From Eupeodes corollae (Eukaryota > Arthropoda > Insecta > Diptera > Syrphidae): a stretch of 64,000 bases of DNA. The position numbers and the translations under genes were made by a program. Where the stretch lies: the NCBI RefSeq assembly GCF_945859685.1, contig NC_079147.1, positions 209,749,578 through 209,813,577 of the forward strand. Direction: 5' to 3'. Positions 20,761-31,218 of this stretch are shown here, one piece after another; positions within the stretch are counted from its first letter, which is position 1; the number at the start of each line of letters is the position of its first letter. The notes beneath the pieces are model-generated. The model was not told where the DNA came from, did not search any database, and saw only the letters and a program-made list of their open reading frames with translations.

Positions 20761-22981
20761 AGGTGGGTTTTGAGAAAAACTTGTGGACGCTTGTGACCTC
20801 TTGAATGCACATGTTTATTTTTTAATTAATAAATCGATTTTTTGATAACATTTTTTTTAGGAGATATGTATGCTTTCATGTCATTTGTTAGTGTTGTAAT
20901 CAGCTTAATTATTTATAATCTTCGCAATCAATACAACTTTAAATTCCAGTACAAAGTCAAGGCAATCTTGGCAAGCTAGCGAAAACATGCACACGTAGAT
21001 ATATGTAGATATAAACCTACCTTAATGACGACCGCAGCAGCAATCAACGACGACGACGATGACAACGTTTGTCACCTCGTTTCAAGTCACCTACAGTGTC
21101 AGACTTGCCTTAAAAACTGTTGTTGTTTTTGTTTTACACGCGAGAAATAATTATTCTTTCGTCTGGAACATTCAGCAATATGCATAATATTGTGAGTCGG
21201 CGGTTTTACAAAAAGAAAAAGCTTTTAACAAAATTGCACTTAATTAGAAACAACACAAAACAACAAAAAAAAAAGAAAAACTCATTCGAAAATCAATGAC
21301 GCAGATTTACGATGCGGAAACCATCAAACTTGAAAAAAAAGAGTGCCTTATGGCTTTGACTATACGAAACAGCAATAATGATGTTAGATGTTGTTGATGT
21401 TGATGAGTCATTACATTTCTATACGCGATCTAATTCCCCGACGAACGTTTGATCAGCCAAATGGAAATATCAAGGCTCTTTTTAGCGCGTTCGTTGGCTT
21501 CTCTGTTATTTTTACCTACATAGTTTAGTTGTTATTGTATATTTAAGCTATTCAAATAAATTTTCATACTTAAACTCAAACTCAAACTCAAAGGCGATTT
21601 GCAAATCTGAATTCTGAAGGTCTGCAACTTAATTCCACACATCTCGTGGCTGGCTGGCTTAAGTTTCTACTATTCAATTGTGCTGGATAGATGGATCGTT
21701 AGAAGCTTGTTTAGTTTTTGAGTATGAACATTAAGTTAAAAAAACAAGTAAAACAAAACTTTAACTAACTTTAACGTGCGTGCTAATGAACGCAAAGTGC
21801 CATGAACTCAATGGTTAGTTTATGTTTAGCTTGTTGTTCTTTGTGATGATAAAAAACTCGGCATACATTATACAAAATTTTATTGCAATTGAGGTTTTCT
21901 AACTTAACTACATTAAGCACAAACAATTAATTTGTGATTTTATTTTTGTTTAGTTTTATTTTTTGTTTAACACGCAACACTGCTTTTCCAGTGAAAAACA
22001 AAAATGATACGTTACTCAATGACGACTAAGGTGGTGTATAAAGTTATCAATTTTTGTTGTATTTTTGCTTATTTCGAGAGCAACAATTTAGAAGGTCGAA
22101 GAACTCTTGATTTATAGGATTTGAGGTGTGTGTTCATTTCATTGTTGTTTTTTTTTTTTCTTCAAAACACACAAAAACCTAAAGAAAAATCTTTTTTGAA
22201 TTGAAGATTAAACTAAGACTTTAATAATTCCTGAGCTGAGAATGACATTTGATTTGCTTAAGTGCATCAAAATAAGTCCAATAACTTTTTGTAGTCATTA
22301 TCTGTCAGAATTCCAATATAAAACCACGCCACGAAAAAAATATTGTATTATATTTGCTTTTTTTTAATTTTTTTTAATTTGTTTTATCAGATCATATTTC
22401 ACATTACATTAATTTAGACGTTTTTAAGTGCAATTTAAAATTATAGCCTTTTAAATGTTATCTTGTAATTTCTTATAAATGTAATGCAATATCTAAAATG
22501 TTGTGTAAATAAAACTACATGTATTTTTCATTTAATCAAGATCGGGGAACATACCCTCTCAAGGGTAGGTATATGACACCACTTGATAACCACACTAATG
22601 GAAATTGATGTTTATCTATAGTTTTTGTAATAATTACAGTTTGATAACTGTGGGAATTGATACATGCTTTTTTTAAGTTTATTGTTTTATTTTGTATATA
22701 ATAAAGTGTAATATTGATTTCTGTTTTGTTTACTATGTAACTAAATTGATCCATGGCCCATGACTCGTTTAATGGACAAATATTGAGGTTAAGATCTTTC
22801 TTTCTTAATTCTTTCTTTTGACGGATTCAATAAACATCGTCTTTACTTTAAATTCATACGAAAGTCTGTCAATAGAATATCCTTAAAATTAACATAAAAA
22901 AGGATGTATACTGTTGCCCAGATCAACTATCAACAAATTGGAAGTTGATGGAATTTATCGATTGTTGATGAAAGAACAAAG
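20761..22981. other. Long non-coding stretch with simple repeats
   Basis: No gene recognised. Low-complexity items include CAGCAGCAATCAACGACGACG-like trinucleotides at 21030-21065, A-rich tracts at 21258-21280, and a short ACTCAA-type tandem at 21572-21592. The minus-strand frame at 22536-22754 has no motif and AT-driven composition. The non-TE appearance fits intron or intergenic regulatory DNA, but nothing specific can be claimed. Confidence 0.45.
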
Positions 22982-23132
22982 TGATTTGAAACACAAAATA
23001 CAAATATTTTAAATAATGGTAGCCTGATAAGTAAACATTAACAATTTTGGTATGATTTGAAACACAAAAATAATAACAATTTAAATATGATTTGAAACAT
23101 AAAAAAGATCAATTTTTAAGTGATTTGAAACA
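22982..23132 (+). repeat. Four copies of TGATTTGAAACA
   Basis: The 12-base word occurs exactly at 22982-22993, 23053-23064, 23088-23099 and 23121-23132, spaced 71, 35 and 33 bases start to start, all on the same strand. Flanking bases differ apart from A-rich sequence after each copy. Confidence 0.9.
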
Positions 23133-23224
23133 ACTGGCCGAATGATTAGACTTTACGTTGGGAAACTATTTCGGAAATGTAGGGCGTGCTTACAGAAATT
23201 ATATAGGGTGGACCACCCTAGCAA

Positions 23225-23460
23225 ACCTGAAGTCTGTTTACAGTGAGTCTGTTACAGTGAGATGGCTTTAATTTAAATGCAATCGACGAATTTACTGTAA
23301 TATCGGGCATATCACAATAAAATGATGTATATCTTCTATTTCTCTTCTGTTATATAAATTACAAATTTGTGGAAGATCAGCTCAATGAGGCACATAGTTA
23401 AGATTTAAAATTCCAACTCGTGCCCTTAAAGATATAACTTATAGCATGGTCGATAATTCA
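23225..23460 (-). mobile_element. LINE C-terminal fragment
   Basis: Minus-strand frame reads ISLRARVGILNLNYVPH then ADLPQICNLYNRREIEDIHH and FIVICPILQ. This parallels the C-terminal zinc-finger-like end of LINE B at 23753-23930 (RPELPIICTLCNRYEREDVF then HFMAVCPVL), so a second truncated copy of the same LINE group lies directly downstream of LINE B. Confidence 0.6.
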
Positions 23461-23529
23461 TTAGTTTTAGTTTAGTTTTATTGACTTATAAAAATAATAA
23501 TACGTTCAAACATTCTTTGCTTATTTTAA

Positions 23530-24810
23530 CAAAAAGTCTATTGGTTTGTCATAATAGCCGTCTACCAGACTGACATACTTTAAATTCTTTTTTAAATTTT
23601 GATTATTATTTAACATAGATATATACATATTTTTCTTTCTTGTTCCAAAAATTTTCGTTTACAATGCAATTTCGATATTTTAATGCTTTTCTAGTGAAAT
23701 TAAAAAGTACTTCCCAGCCACATGATACATTTAAAATTTTTAGCACTTCCTCTTATTCCAATGACTTAACTCCAAAATACTGCACTCGAAATTCCTTTAA
23801 AACGGGACAGACTGCCATAAAATGAAACACATCTTCCCTTTCATAACGGTTGCATAAGGTACATATAATTGGTAACTCTGGTCGGTGTGGTATGATATTG
23901 TTGTTCAATAATTCACCCCTTAATCGAAAGATTGTACTTATTAATTCTGTAGAATGGTAAGCTAAAAAGTATGTTCTTTCAATTAAATAGTAGTCCAATT
24001 TGCTATAGTACAACCTGTACTGCGATTTCTGCGCTTCTTCCATGAATTTATGGTACATTCTTTAGCAATTCATCAAATTTTGGTTTTAGTGATTCCACTT
24101 GCTCTTCAACTGTAAATACCACTAACACTCTTGGACACATCCTCCTTCAATCGGCAATAAGTGCATAAGTACTATTTCTGGTGTTCTCTGCTCATCATTT
24201 CTAATACTCGTATTATGTAGTTGAAATGAAGCTTAAGAGTATCCAAAAACATAGGCGGAATACCAGTCTCCAAATGAATCATATAGTTTGGGGAACAAGC
24301 AGGTATTCTAAAAAATCTTTAATAAAGTAACGTAGAAACTTCTCCACTGTTTCAAACGGTCGGTAACCCCATGCTTGTGCTTCATATAGAAGAATGGTTG
24401 TTGCAGTATCATGAAGTATCACTTGCTTTGATGTATGTGAAATACTCTTCTTATTTATGCAGCTGCCCCAAACAGAGCAGTTAGCACGCTTTGCTTCTGC
24501 TAGTTTGCCTTGAAGATATTTTTTCATATTGGAATTCGATGAAATCAACACTCTTATATATTTATACTCCTTTACGATTTCTATTTCCTGTCCGTTAAAC
24601 GCCCACTTCTTTAGCGGTGAATATCTTCCTCCGCCACTTCTTAAGATCATCATGTTAGATTTAGCCAGGTTGACAGATAGATTCCAACTCAATAACTTCC
24701 TAATCTGTTGATCATAAACTGCATGCCTTCAACTGTCTCTGAGAAGAAAACGATGTCATCTGTAAATAATAACCCTGGAATTTTCGTCTGACGGAGCTCA
24801 ATTCAACCTT
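23530..24810 (-). mobile_element. LINE B, 3' half (split by Jockey)
   Basis: Continues LINE B beyond the Jockey insertion. Minus-strand order: LLFTDDIVFFSE near 24740-24775 (RT palm, YADD changed to FTDD), NLAKSNMMILRSGGGRY, KEYKYIRVLIS (24279-24692), LLYEAQAWGYRPFETVEKFL, then after a frameshift PNYMIHLETGIPPMFLDTLK near 24215-24290, and the Cys/His C-terminal motif at 23753-24058. Stop codons (TAA, TGA) lie immediately after the target site in the LINE frame, so LINE B was already inactive when the Jockey landed. Confidence 0.72.
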
Positions 24811-24823
24811 AAACAGCATCTGT
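24811..24823. repeat. Target-site duplication, left copy (Jockey)
   Basis: AAACAGCATCTGT, identical to 29207-29219. It directly precedes the poly(T) that is the Jockey poly(A) tail on the minus strand. Confidence 0.95.
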
Positions 24824-25440
24824 TTTTTTTATTTTTTTTTTTTAAATTCATTTTTATTTATTCCATCTTAAACCTATCTTAAAGCTAGACAAAAATTCAT
24901 AAAACTAGCCTAATTATCCATAACTTACAACTAACTTAATGGTCCCATACGGACACTCTAAGCTAAACTATAACACTAATTACTAATGCCTTTCGGCCTT
25001 AAGATCTATTTTACTTCAATTTAAATTTTATTTGTTTTGTTTTTATTAGAAAATTTTGAAAAAACTAATATAAATAACCTTTTTTATTTATTTTTACTTA
25101 CAAACTACTTAAAATAAGGTCCTTAAATAAAACTTAAAACTAACTTAAACTACCTATTCTACCTATAAACTTATTAAAACTAGAACAACCACAGCAGCAA
25201 ATCTAACTATCTAACATTTTGTTTTTCATATTTTGTTGTCTATTTTTTTTAATTTTTTTTTTTTTAATCCATGTTTTTTTTTTTTTTAATGTTCTTTTTT
25301 TTAATTTTTTTTTTTTTTTGTAATTTTTGTATTTTTTTTTCTATTTCTTTTCGTGCCACCATGCCTATTCTACTTAAAACTAAACCCTAATACTATTAAA
25401 CAAGTATGTAAGCCGGCCAAGGCTTAAAACCCCATCCCGA

Positions 25441-28400
25441 CTACCCAATATCAAGTGCCGATTGAAGCCACCAAAACTGGTTCACCTGCTTCACCCTATC
25501 AGTTCGGTCCCGTTCGGACACAGCCCTACTAAACCGAAGGAGCTCTGCTCCGCCTTGTGCCATGACGTCCCGATTGTACAGGAGTCGCCTATCCACGGTT
25601 CTTCGTCTGACGTGGTAGATTAACGGAACTGCCAATCTATCCTGTATCAGACCGCATTTGTCTAAAAAGAGGAATGCCTCTGGTGGAATGAACCCGCTCA
25701 AGCGTGCACTTTCAAAATACTCTTCGTTCGGATAGAACGCCCCGAAAATTAAATTGTTGGTCGAAGACACAGCTCTTGCAATGTGACCTCGAACGAGTTT
25801 TATCACGAAATTGTCAATTCTGTTGATTCGAGCCCCGTTGTACAGGACCTCGTTGGAATAATAATGCACATAAGAAGATTCGGCTGTTCGATATAAGCCG
25901 GTACAGCGTCGTAAACACTGCCGCTCGAACACCCGAAACTTCTCCATCTGGGAAGGGGCAACGTTGAACCACACAGGACAACCATAAACGATCATTGGCC
26001 GTATGAGGGCCATGTAGCAAATTACCTTCACTCTGGGGTCAAGCCGACTGCTAAAAAACAGTCGTTTCGTCAGAGCGAAGGCTCCTCTGGCCCTGGTCAG
26101 AGCAGCATTTATATGTCTGTCGAAATATAAATACTGATCTAACCAGATACCGAGGTACTTCACTACACTTTTGCTCGCCAATGGCTGCCCGTGAAGATCA
26201 ACGATGACCATCTTGCGCCAATTCTTACACGTATCCCTCGTGGCCCTAGCCAACGGAGTCCGGAACAGAATTGTCTCTGACTTCTGGACATTTATTTTCA
26301 GTTTCCAGTCGTCGCAATATCGCTGAATCTTGTCGAAATCACGCTGCAAGAGAATTCTAATAACCTCAACCTTTCGGGCCGTTCTGTACGCAATTAGATC
26401 GTCGGCGTACGCAATTGCCTTTGTAAGACTACCTATCAGATCGCTGGTGTAAATGCTGAAGAGAATCGGCGAATTCACCGCTCCCTGTTGAAGACCATTT
26501 TTAATTGAGAATGTTGTGGTAGAAGTTACATTGCCACTTTTGACAACAAACTTTCTACCGTTAAGCATATCATAAAGTATATACAACAATGGCTTGCTTA
26601 TGCCAAGCCTGCTCAGTTTTAGGTAAAGACCCTCTAACCATACGGTGTCAAAGGCCTTTTCCAAATCAACCAGGACAGCACCTGTGCATTGTTGTTTTGA
26701 TTTATTCCATTGGATATCAGAAACGAGTTTAGACGCAGCATGAATTGTGTCATGACCCGCCTTGAACCCGAACTGATTATCCGGAATTATTTTGTTGTCC
26801 GCAGCCCACTTAGTCAGAGCCCTATTAATGATTTTTTCGAAAACTTTGCTGATGCTCGGAAGAAGACTTATCGACCGAAGATTTGACGGGTTGGAGTTGT
26901 CCTTTCCCTTTTTCGGGAGGGGATGAACCACAGCGGTCTTCCAATGCACTGGATAATATGCATTATTCAGTGCATTATTGAAGAGCGTGGTGTAAATGTC
27001 AATTGCTTCCATCGGTAAATGTCTTAGTACAACGTTGGATATACCATCGACACCTGCTGACTTTTTGTTTTTTATTGAATTGAAGATGAGCTGAAGCTCA
27101 ACCTTCGTCACTAACAAGGGACTTGGTCCCGTTTGCTCGGCGATTATGGCATTTGCCAAGGAATCGTCATTGAACCGCATGAAACCGCGGTTCTCAGATC
27201 GCCATTGTGTCATATTATTTCGAAGGTAAAAGTGATTAAGTAGGGCTCTGTTTTCCAGGTCGTGGTTGGGGCGAATGCTAACATTCACCTTGTACACTTG
27301 CTGAAAAGCAGCTCCCACCGCCTCCACTTTTTCCTTCGGATCTTCAATTATATAAAAGTCATCGTCAAAGATGGCTTCTTCTGGATCTATTTGCGCTGTC
27401 ATGAGTACGTCTCTGTTTTCTTCGGTTCTTTGGAGTTTCAGACTCGGAAGGTCATTGTCGTTCTTTTTTCTGAATATCTTGTTGATTTTAGGGAACATAC
27501 TAGGGTCGCTCGAATTAACTGACCGGATCTTGCGGTCCCAGTACTTGTTAATTGATAGCCTGTAGTTCTCCTTAATCAACAGATTGACATTTTTTATTGA
27601 CGACTTCAGTGTCCTAACCTCCAAGTCGTGTGGGTCTGTAAGTCGTCTGTACAAGTTTTTGAGTCTTGTCAGTAAGCCACTCTTGTGCTTTCGCAGTGCG
27701 TCAATTGTCGCGTTTCTGTAAGCGTCCATTTGGTCCCGTGCTCTGTACTTTGGGATTGTCCGTTCCATCGTTCGTTTTATTGTTTCGTCCATCTGTTGTA
27801 AATGTTGGTCAATTTCTGTATTTGTCAGGTTTCTGTTGTTTGGTGGGGCTATGTCACTCGAACGAAGTTCTCTCGCTAGGGCATTGGTGAAACGAGGCCA
27901 CCGCATCTTACTGTAATTGTAAGAATGCGTTGGAACGTATTCCTCCAACTCCACGCGTTCGTTCGGAATCTGCATTACAGCAGCCAGTCCGCAGTGATCA
28001 CTGTCGTACTCGACTGTCTGTAAGCAGTTTCGCGGGTGATTACCCACTTTGTCTGTAACTGTCAGTCTGGTGTCGTAAAGCAAAAGGTCCAGAAAGGAGC
28101 CGCTTCTTGGATACGATGGCCTTTCAGTAGCCAGCAGGTCGACGCCATACTCAACGCTGTAAAGATTCATCAAATTAAAAAGATGATTACCTCTGGGATT
28201 TCTATGTTGATTTCCCCAATCTTCATGTTTTGCGTTCAAATCACCGGCCAAGATGAAATAGTTTTCTTCCAAGCTCAGTTTAAGTTCCCTAAAAACAATC
28301 TCGAGTTCTGAAGCAAAGTAAGTAACCTGCGGAGCTCCAGCCGCATAAGCCGCAATCATATACATCCGCTTCCCTTGAGAGAGAGAGATGCATACAACGC

Positions 28401-28701
28401 AAACTTCTAGCGTCTTGAGCTTTCGCAATTCATTGTTGTATATGACTTTATAATTAATGCCTTTTCGTATAAAGAGAGCGACACCGCCCCCTTGAGTGGA
28501 ATCGGGCCGGTCTCTTCTTACGATATTGTAATTTTTATGAGTCAATTTGTGTTTGTGGTTTAGCTTAGTTTCGCTAGCCATAAACACATCGGGACTGTAG
28601 TCTTTCAACAATTGGAACATATTGGCTCTTCGTTCAATCCTTATCAGTGAATTTACATTCACAGCTAGGACTTTAAGGCGCGTCTCCGGCAGCGCGCCCA
28701 T
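25441..28701 (-). CDS. Jockey-clade ORF2: endonuclease and reverse transcriptase, 1086 aa, intact
   Basis: An uninterrupted frame from ATG at 28699-28701. Residues 1-240 form an AP-type endonuclease (LAVNVNSL near the start, ASETKL, ILAGDLNAKH, and YDSDHCG with the catalytic SDH at 234-236). The RT spans about 520-830: NKKSAGVDGIS, KTAVVHPLPKKGKDNSNPSN, VDLEKAFDTVW, NGLQQGAVNSPILF, and YADD at 765-768. The C-terminal part ends in ALDIG with no RNase H. It nicks chromosomal DNA and reverse transcribes element RNA at the nick. ATG overlaps the ORF1 stop as TAATG. Because the element lacks its 5' end and promoter, expression is doubtful although the enzyme looks intact. Confidence 0.93.
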   Translation of the reverse strand: MGALPETRLKVLAVNVNSLIRIERRANMFQLLKDYSPDVFMASETKLNHKHKLTHKNYNIVRRDRPDSTQGGGVALFIRKGINYKVIYNNELRKLKTLEVCVVCISLSQGKRMYMIAAYAAGAPQVTYFASELEIVFRELKLSLEENYFILAGDLNAKHEDWGNQHRNPRGNHLFNLMNLYSVEYGVDLLATERPSYPRSGSFLDLLLYDTRLTVTDKVGNHPRNCLQTVEYDSDHCGLAAVMQIPNERVELEEYVPTHSYNYSKMRWPRFTNALARELRSSDIAPPNNRNLTNTEIDQHLQQMDETIKRTMERTIPKYRARDQMDAYRNATIDALRKHKSGLLTRLKNLYRRLTDPHDLEVRTLKSSIKNVNLLIKENYRLSINKYWDRKIRSVNSSDPSMFPKINKIFRKKNDNDLPSLKLQRTEENRDVLMTAQIDPEEAIFDDDFYIIEDPKEKVEAVGAAFQQVYKVNVSIRPNHDLENRALLNHFYLRNNMTQWRSENRGFMRFNDDSLANAIIAEQTGPSPLLVTKVELQLIFNSIKNKKSAGVDGISNVVLRHLPMEAIDIYTTLFNNALNNAYYPVHWKTAVVHPLPKKGKDNSNPSNLRSISLLPSISKVFEKIINRALTKWAADNKIIPDNQFGFKAGHDTIHAASKLVSDIQWNKSKQQCTGAVLVDLEKAFDTVWLEGLYLKLSRLGISKPLLYILYDMLNGRKFVVKSGNVTSTTTFSIKNGLQQGAVNSPILFSIYTSDLIGSLTKAIAYADDLIAYRTARKVEVIRILLQRDFDKIQRYCDDWKLKINVQKSETILFRTPLARATRDTCKNWRKMVIVDLHGQPLASKSVVKYLGIWLDQYLYFDRHINAALTRARGAFALTKRLFFSSRLDPRVKVICYMALIRPMIVYGCPVWFNVAPSQMEKFRVFERQCLRRCTGLYRTAESSYVHYYSNEVLYNGARINRIDNFVIKLVRGHIARAVSSTNNLIFGAFYPNEEYFESARLSGFIPPEAFLFLDKCGLIQDRLAVPLIYHVRRRTVDRRLLYNRDVMAQGGAELLRFSRAVSERDRTDRVKQVNQFWWLQSALDIG

Positions 28702-29206
28702 TATGGTCTAAATTGCGCCAGGCCAGGCAACAAAGAGTAGAGATGATCTACCCTTTTGCCTTGCTCCTTTATCTGACTTTGCAGCCCTGTTAGTTGACCT
28801 TGAATGCTCAACAACAAGGCTACAATGTCAGGCTGCACCTCTGGTGCCTTAGGCACAGGGGCCTTGGGGGCAACCGTTGGTGGAGCCTGTCTCGTATTCC
28901 CATTCCCTGACACCATTTGGGCGTAAGAGAATTTGGGATCCACGAATTTTTGTGTTGGAGCCTGTCGAACTGTTCGACTTTTTTCGGCTTTTTGACTGGC
29001 CTGTTTTTGCTTCATTTCCTGGACCTTAGGGCAACCCCTATAGTTAGCCGGGTGCCCTTGGTTTCCACAAAGGACACACTTGAGCAGGGTCAAATCCTCA
29101 ACCCGCTCATTCCCCAGCTTGCACTCTCCTTCTTTGTGGGTTTCTCCGCACCTCAAACAACGCAACTGCATATTGCAGTTGGCATTGGCATGGCCAAACC
29201 TCTGGC
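28701..29206 (-). pseudogene. Jockey ORF1 3' fragment with CCHC zinc knuckles
   Basis: Encodes the C-terminal part of a Jockey-type gag protein: HANANCNMQLRCLRCGETHK, then ECKLGNERVEDLTLLKCVLC and GNQGHPANYRGCP, giving two complete zinc knuckles plus part of another, then a basic Q/K stretch, a Pro-rich linker and a C-terminal heptad-like segment (QGQLTGLQSQIKEQGKRVDH). ORF1 proteins bind element RNA. The N-terminal half is lost to 5' truncation. By chance the frame continues in phase upstream into the LINE B RT up to an ATG at 29769-29771, producing a 356-aa chimeric open frame. Confidence 0.85.
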
Positions 29207-29219
29207 AAACAGCATCTGT
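29207..29219. repeat. Target-site duplication, right copy (Jockey)
   Basis: AAACAGCATCTGT, identical to 24811-24823. It marks the truncated 5' junction of the Jockey insertion in LINE B. Confidence 0.95.
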
Positions 29220-30040
29220 GATATCATTTATGTATAAGATATACAGTAGTGTGCTAAGAACACATCCTTGCTTTACACCTAATGTTGTTTCGAAAGCTTC
29301 GGAAAGACATTTTCCATCCCAGATACGAGCAGTATTATTATGGTACAAAGATTTCAATACATTTATCATTTTTGATGATATCCCTAGCATATAATATAAT
29401 TTATAAAAGATTGCTTCTCGTGGTATGGAGTCAAAGGCTGCTTGAAAGTCGACAAAGAAAGCATAAGTTTTTTTATTCCTATTTTTGTATATCTCTGCTA
29501 AGCTTAACAACGAAAATATTTGGTCAACAGTCGAATAGCCTCTCCTGAAGCTAGCTTGGAACTCATGCAAAATATGATTCTTTTCCAACCAAAGAGTAAG
29601 CCATAGAGAACGGATGAGAATATTTTGGCGGTTGTGTTCAAAAACGATGTATGTACCTCTATAATTAGCTGGATCTTCGAAGTCTCCGTTTTTATGAAGC
29701 GGATATATATTTGTTTTAAGGAAGTTATCAGGTAATTCAGCTTTCTCAAAGATTCTCTTGAAAGTCGACAAAGAAGATTTTCTTGAATGTTATTATGAAT
29801 AGGTTTTTGTACTCCGGTGTACAGTTTTTAAAAAACTCAAACGATATTCCGTCATCACCTGGTGCTTTATTAACTGCTTTACAAAACTCTGTTGGCGATC
29901 TGGCTTCGTTAATAAAATCTATGTTTTTTAGATCATATGCTTTTTCCTTTGCGATAGGTTTTTAAAATTTTTATTTGCTGGTACATAGTTTTCTTGTATA
30001 AATTCATTATTGAAGTAGTAAGTTCCTATAGGTGTTCCTG
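29220..30040 (-). mobile_element. LINE B, 5' part of RT (split by Jockey)
   Basis: Minus-strand frames give KAVNKAPGDDGISFEFFKN near 29830-29890, then after a frameshift FKRIFEKAELPDNFLKTNIY (29700-29770), DFEDPANYRG, FRRGYSTVDQIFSLLSL, the catalytic block YAFFVDFQAAFDSIPRE near 29430-29475, GVKQGCVLSTLLYILYINDI near 29225-29285, and then the Jockey junction. Together with 23530-24810 this makes one interrupted RT. The pre-RT start near 30040 is hard to separate from the end of LINE A. Confidence 0.72.
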
Positions 30041-31216
30041 GAGGAAGTTGACGATGCTTTAGAGAGATGCTGATTGTAATTTCTTTCATCTTCAGCAGTA
30101 ACATTTGCAAACATAGAGGTCCATTCATCAACATTTAACTCCAATAAAGTTAAGTTAGCTTCATGTGAGATAGCTAGCTGACTCCATTCTTTAAAAGGGG
30201 TGTCATTAGATTGCAGTAGTCTCAGCAAGATGGTTTTATGAAAACTTCTTTCATCGCTCTTCATCACTCCTATTAAATAATCCGAGGTTTTGAGTGTATA
30301 TTGGCGTTACCCTAGACTCCACGTAAATAGCATAATTTGGTGTTGAATTTGGTAGTGTAAACAAGCGTTTGAAAAAATGTATTTGAATTGCTTCAAACTC
30401 CTCGAGAGCCAAGTATCCAAAAACTTGAGCACCGTAGCACATACAAGTGTTAACAGTTGCTGAAAAGATCCGATATTTTGACACAAGATCGATTTTTGGA
30501 TTGACAAAAAACTATGTCCATAATTAACTCAACGCAATTTTAGCCTCTTTGCTTTGACATGCTTAGAAAAATTTAAATTATTGAGTGACCAATTCTCTTC
30601 CGGCAGCTATCAATTTTGGCGCGCTTCAAAAATCATTATTTTCGTTTTGTTTGTGTTAACATTCAAGCCCCACCTCTCGCAGAGCTGCAGAGTGAAAGGA
30701 TTTTCAGCTAGTACAACTAAATCGTCCGCGTATAGCAAAACTTTCACTTGGATATCGGTAAAGAGTATTCCTCATGGCCGTTCATCACAGATAAGCAAAG
30801 CAAACATTATTGGGCCCAAAATGCAGCCTTGTGGAACACCCGCTGTTGTTTCAAACCAATCCGAAAACTCTAATCCATCACATAAACAGGCGCTTGATGA
30901 ATCCAAACATTTAAAACACATCATCAGGAATTTTCGGGAGATCCCCAGTAATGAGAGCTAGGACATCAAAGCCTGTCTCTTGACCTTATCAAATGCTGCT
31001 TTGAAATCTACAAAATAAACATTCAATTTCTTTTCAATAGACTTCCTGGCCATACTGGTAAGTGCAAAAATGTGATCCATCGTTGAAACGCCCGACCGAA
31101 AACCAGCCAGAAACGATTAGTGTTCTCAATCCACTTAGAGTTAAAAATAGAAATTCCTCTGTAGTTTATCGCAAGATTTGAATTTCCTTTCTTGAAAATC
31201 ACAAAAATAACTGTTT
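30041..31216 (-). mobile_element. LINE A, RT 3' part (split by mariner)
   Basis: Related to LINEs B and C. Minus-strand order: TVIFVIFKKGNSNLAINYRG near 31150-31210, a frameshifted WAGFRSG-type segment, NVYFVDFKAAFDKVKR near 30990-31020, PQGCILGPIM near 30805-30835, LLYADDLVVLAENP near 30705-30745, CYGAQVFGYLALEEFEAIQI (30385-30445), STPNYAIYVES (30310-30345) and a C-terminal segment to about 30060. The middle carries many frame breaks. Confidence 0.7.
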
Positions 31217-31218
31217 TA

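Larger units (their letters stand above)
24824..29206 (-). mobile_element. Young Jockey-clade LINE, 5'-truncated, 4.38 kb
   Basis: Bounded by a perfect 13-bp target-site duplication. It contains, on the minus strand, the 3' part of ORF1 with zinc knuckles, a complete ORF2 (endonuclease plus RT), a 617-bp A-rich 3' UTR and a poly(A) tail (T tract 24823-24843). The 5' end is truncated inside ORF1, the usual outcome of incomplete target-primed reverse transcription. The intact ORF2 and perfect duplication mark a recent insertion. It sits inside the RT of LINE B in the same orientation. Confidence 0.93.

Noticed and set aside
22536..22754. Minus-strand 72-aa frame
   Set aside because: AT-driven composition and no recognisable domain.
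25803..28311. Several open frames on both strands within the Jockey element
   Set aside because: They overlap the intact ORF2 in other frames and are by-products of its composition.
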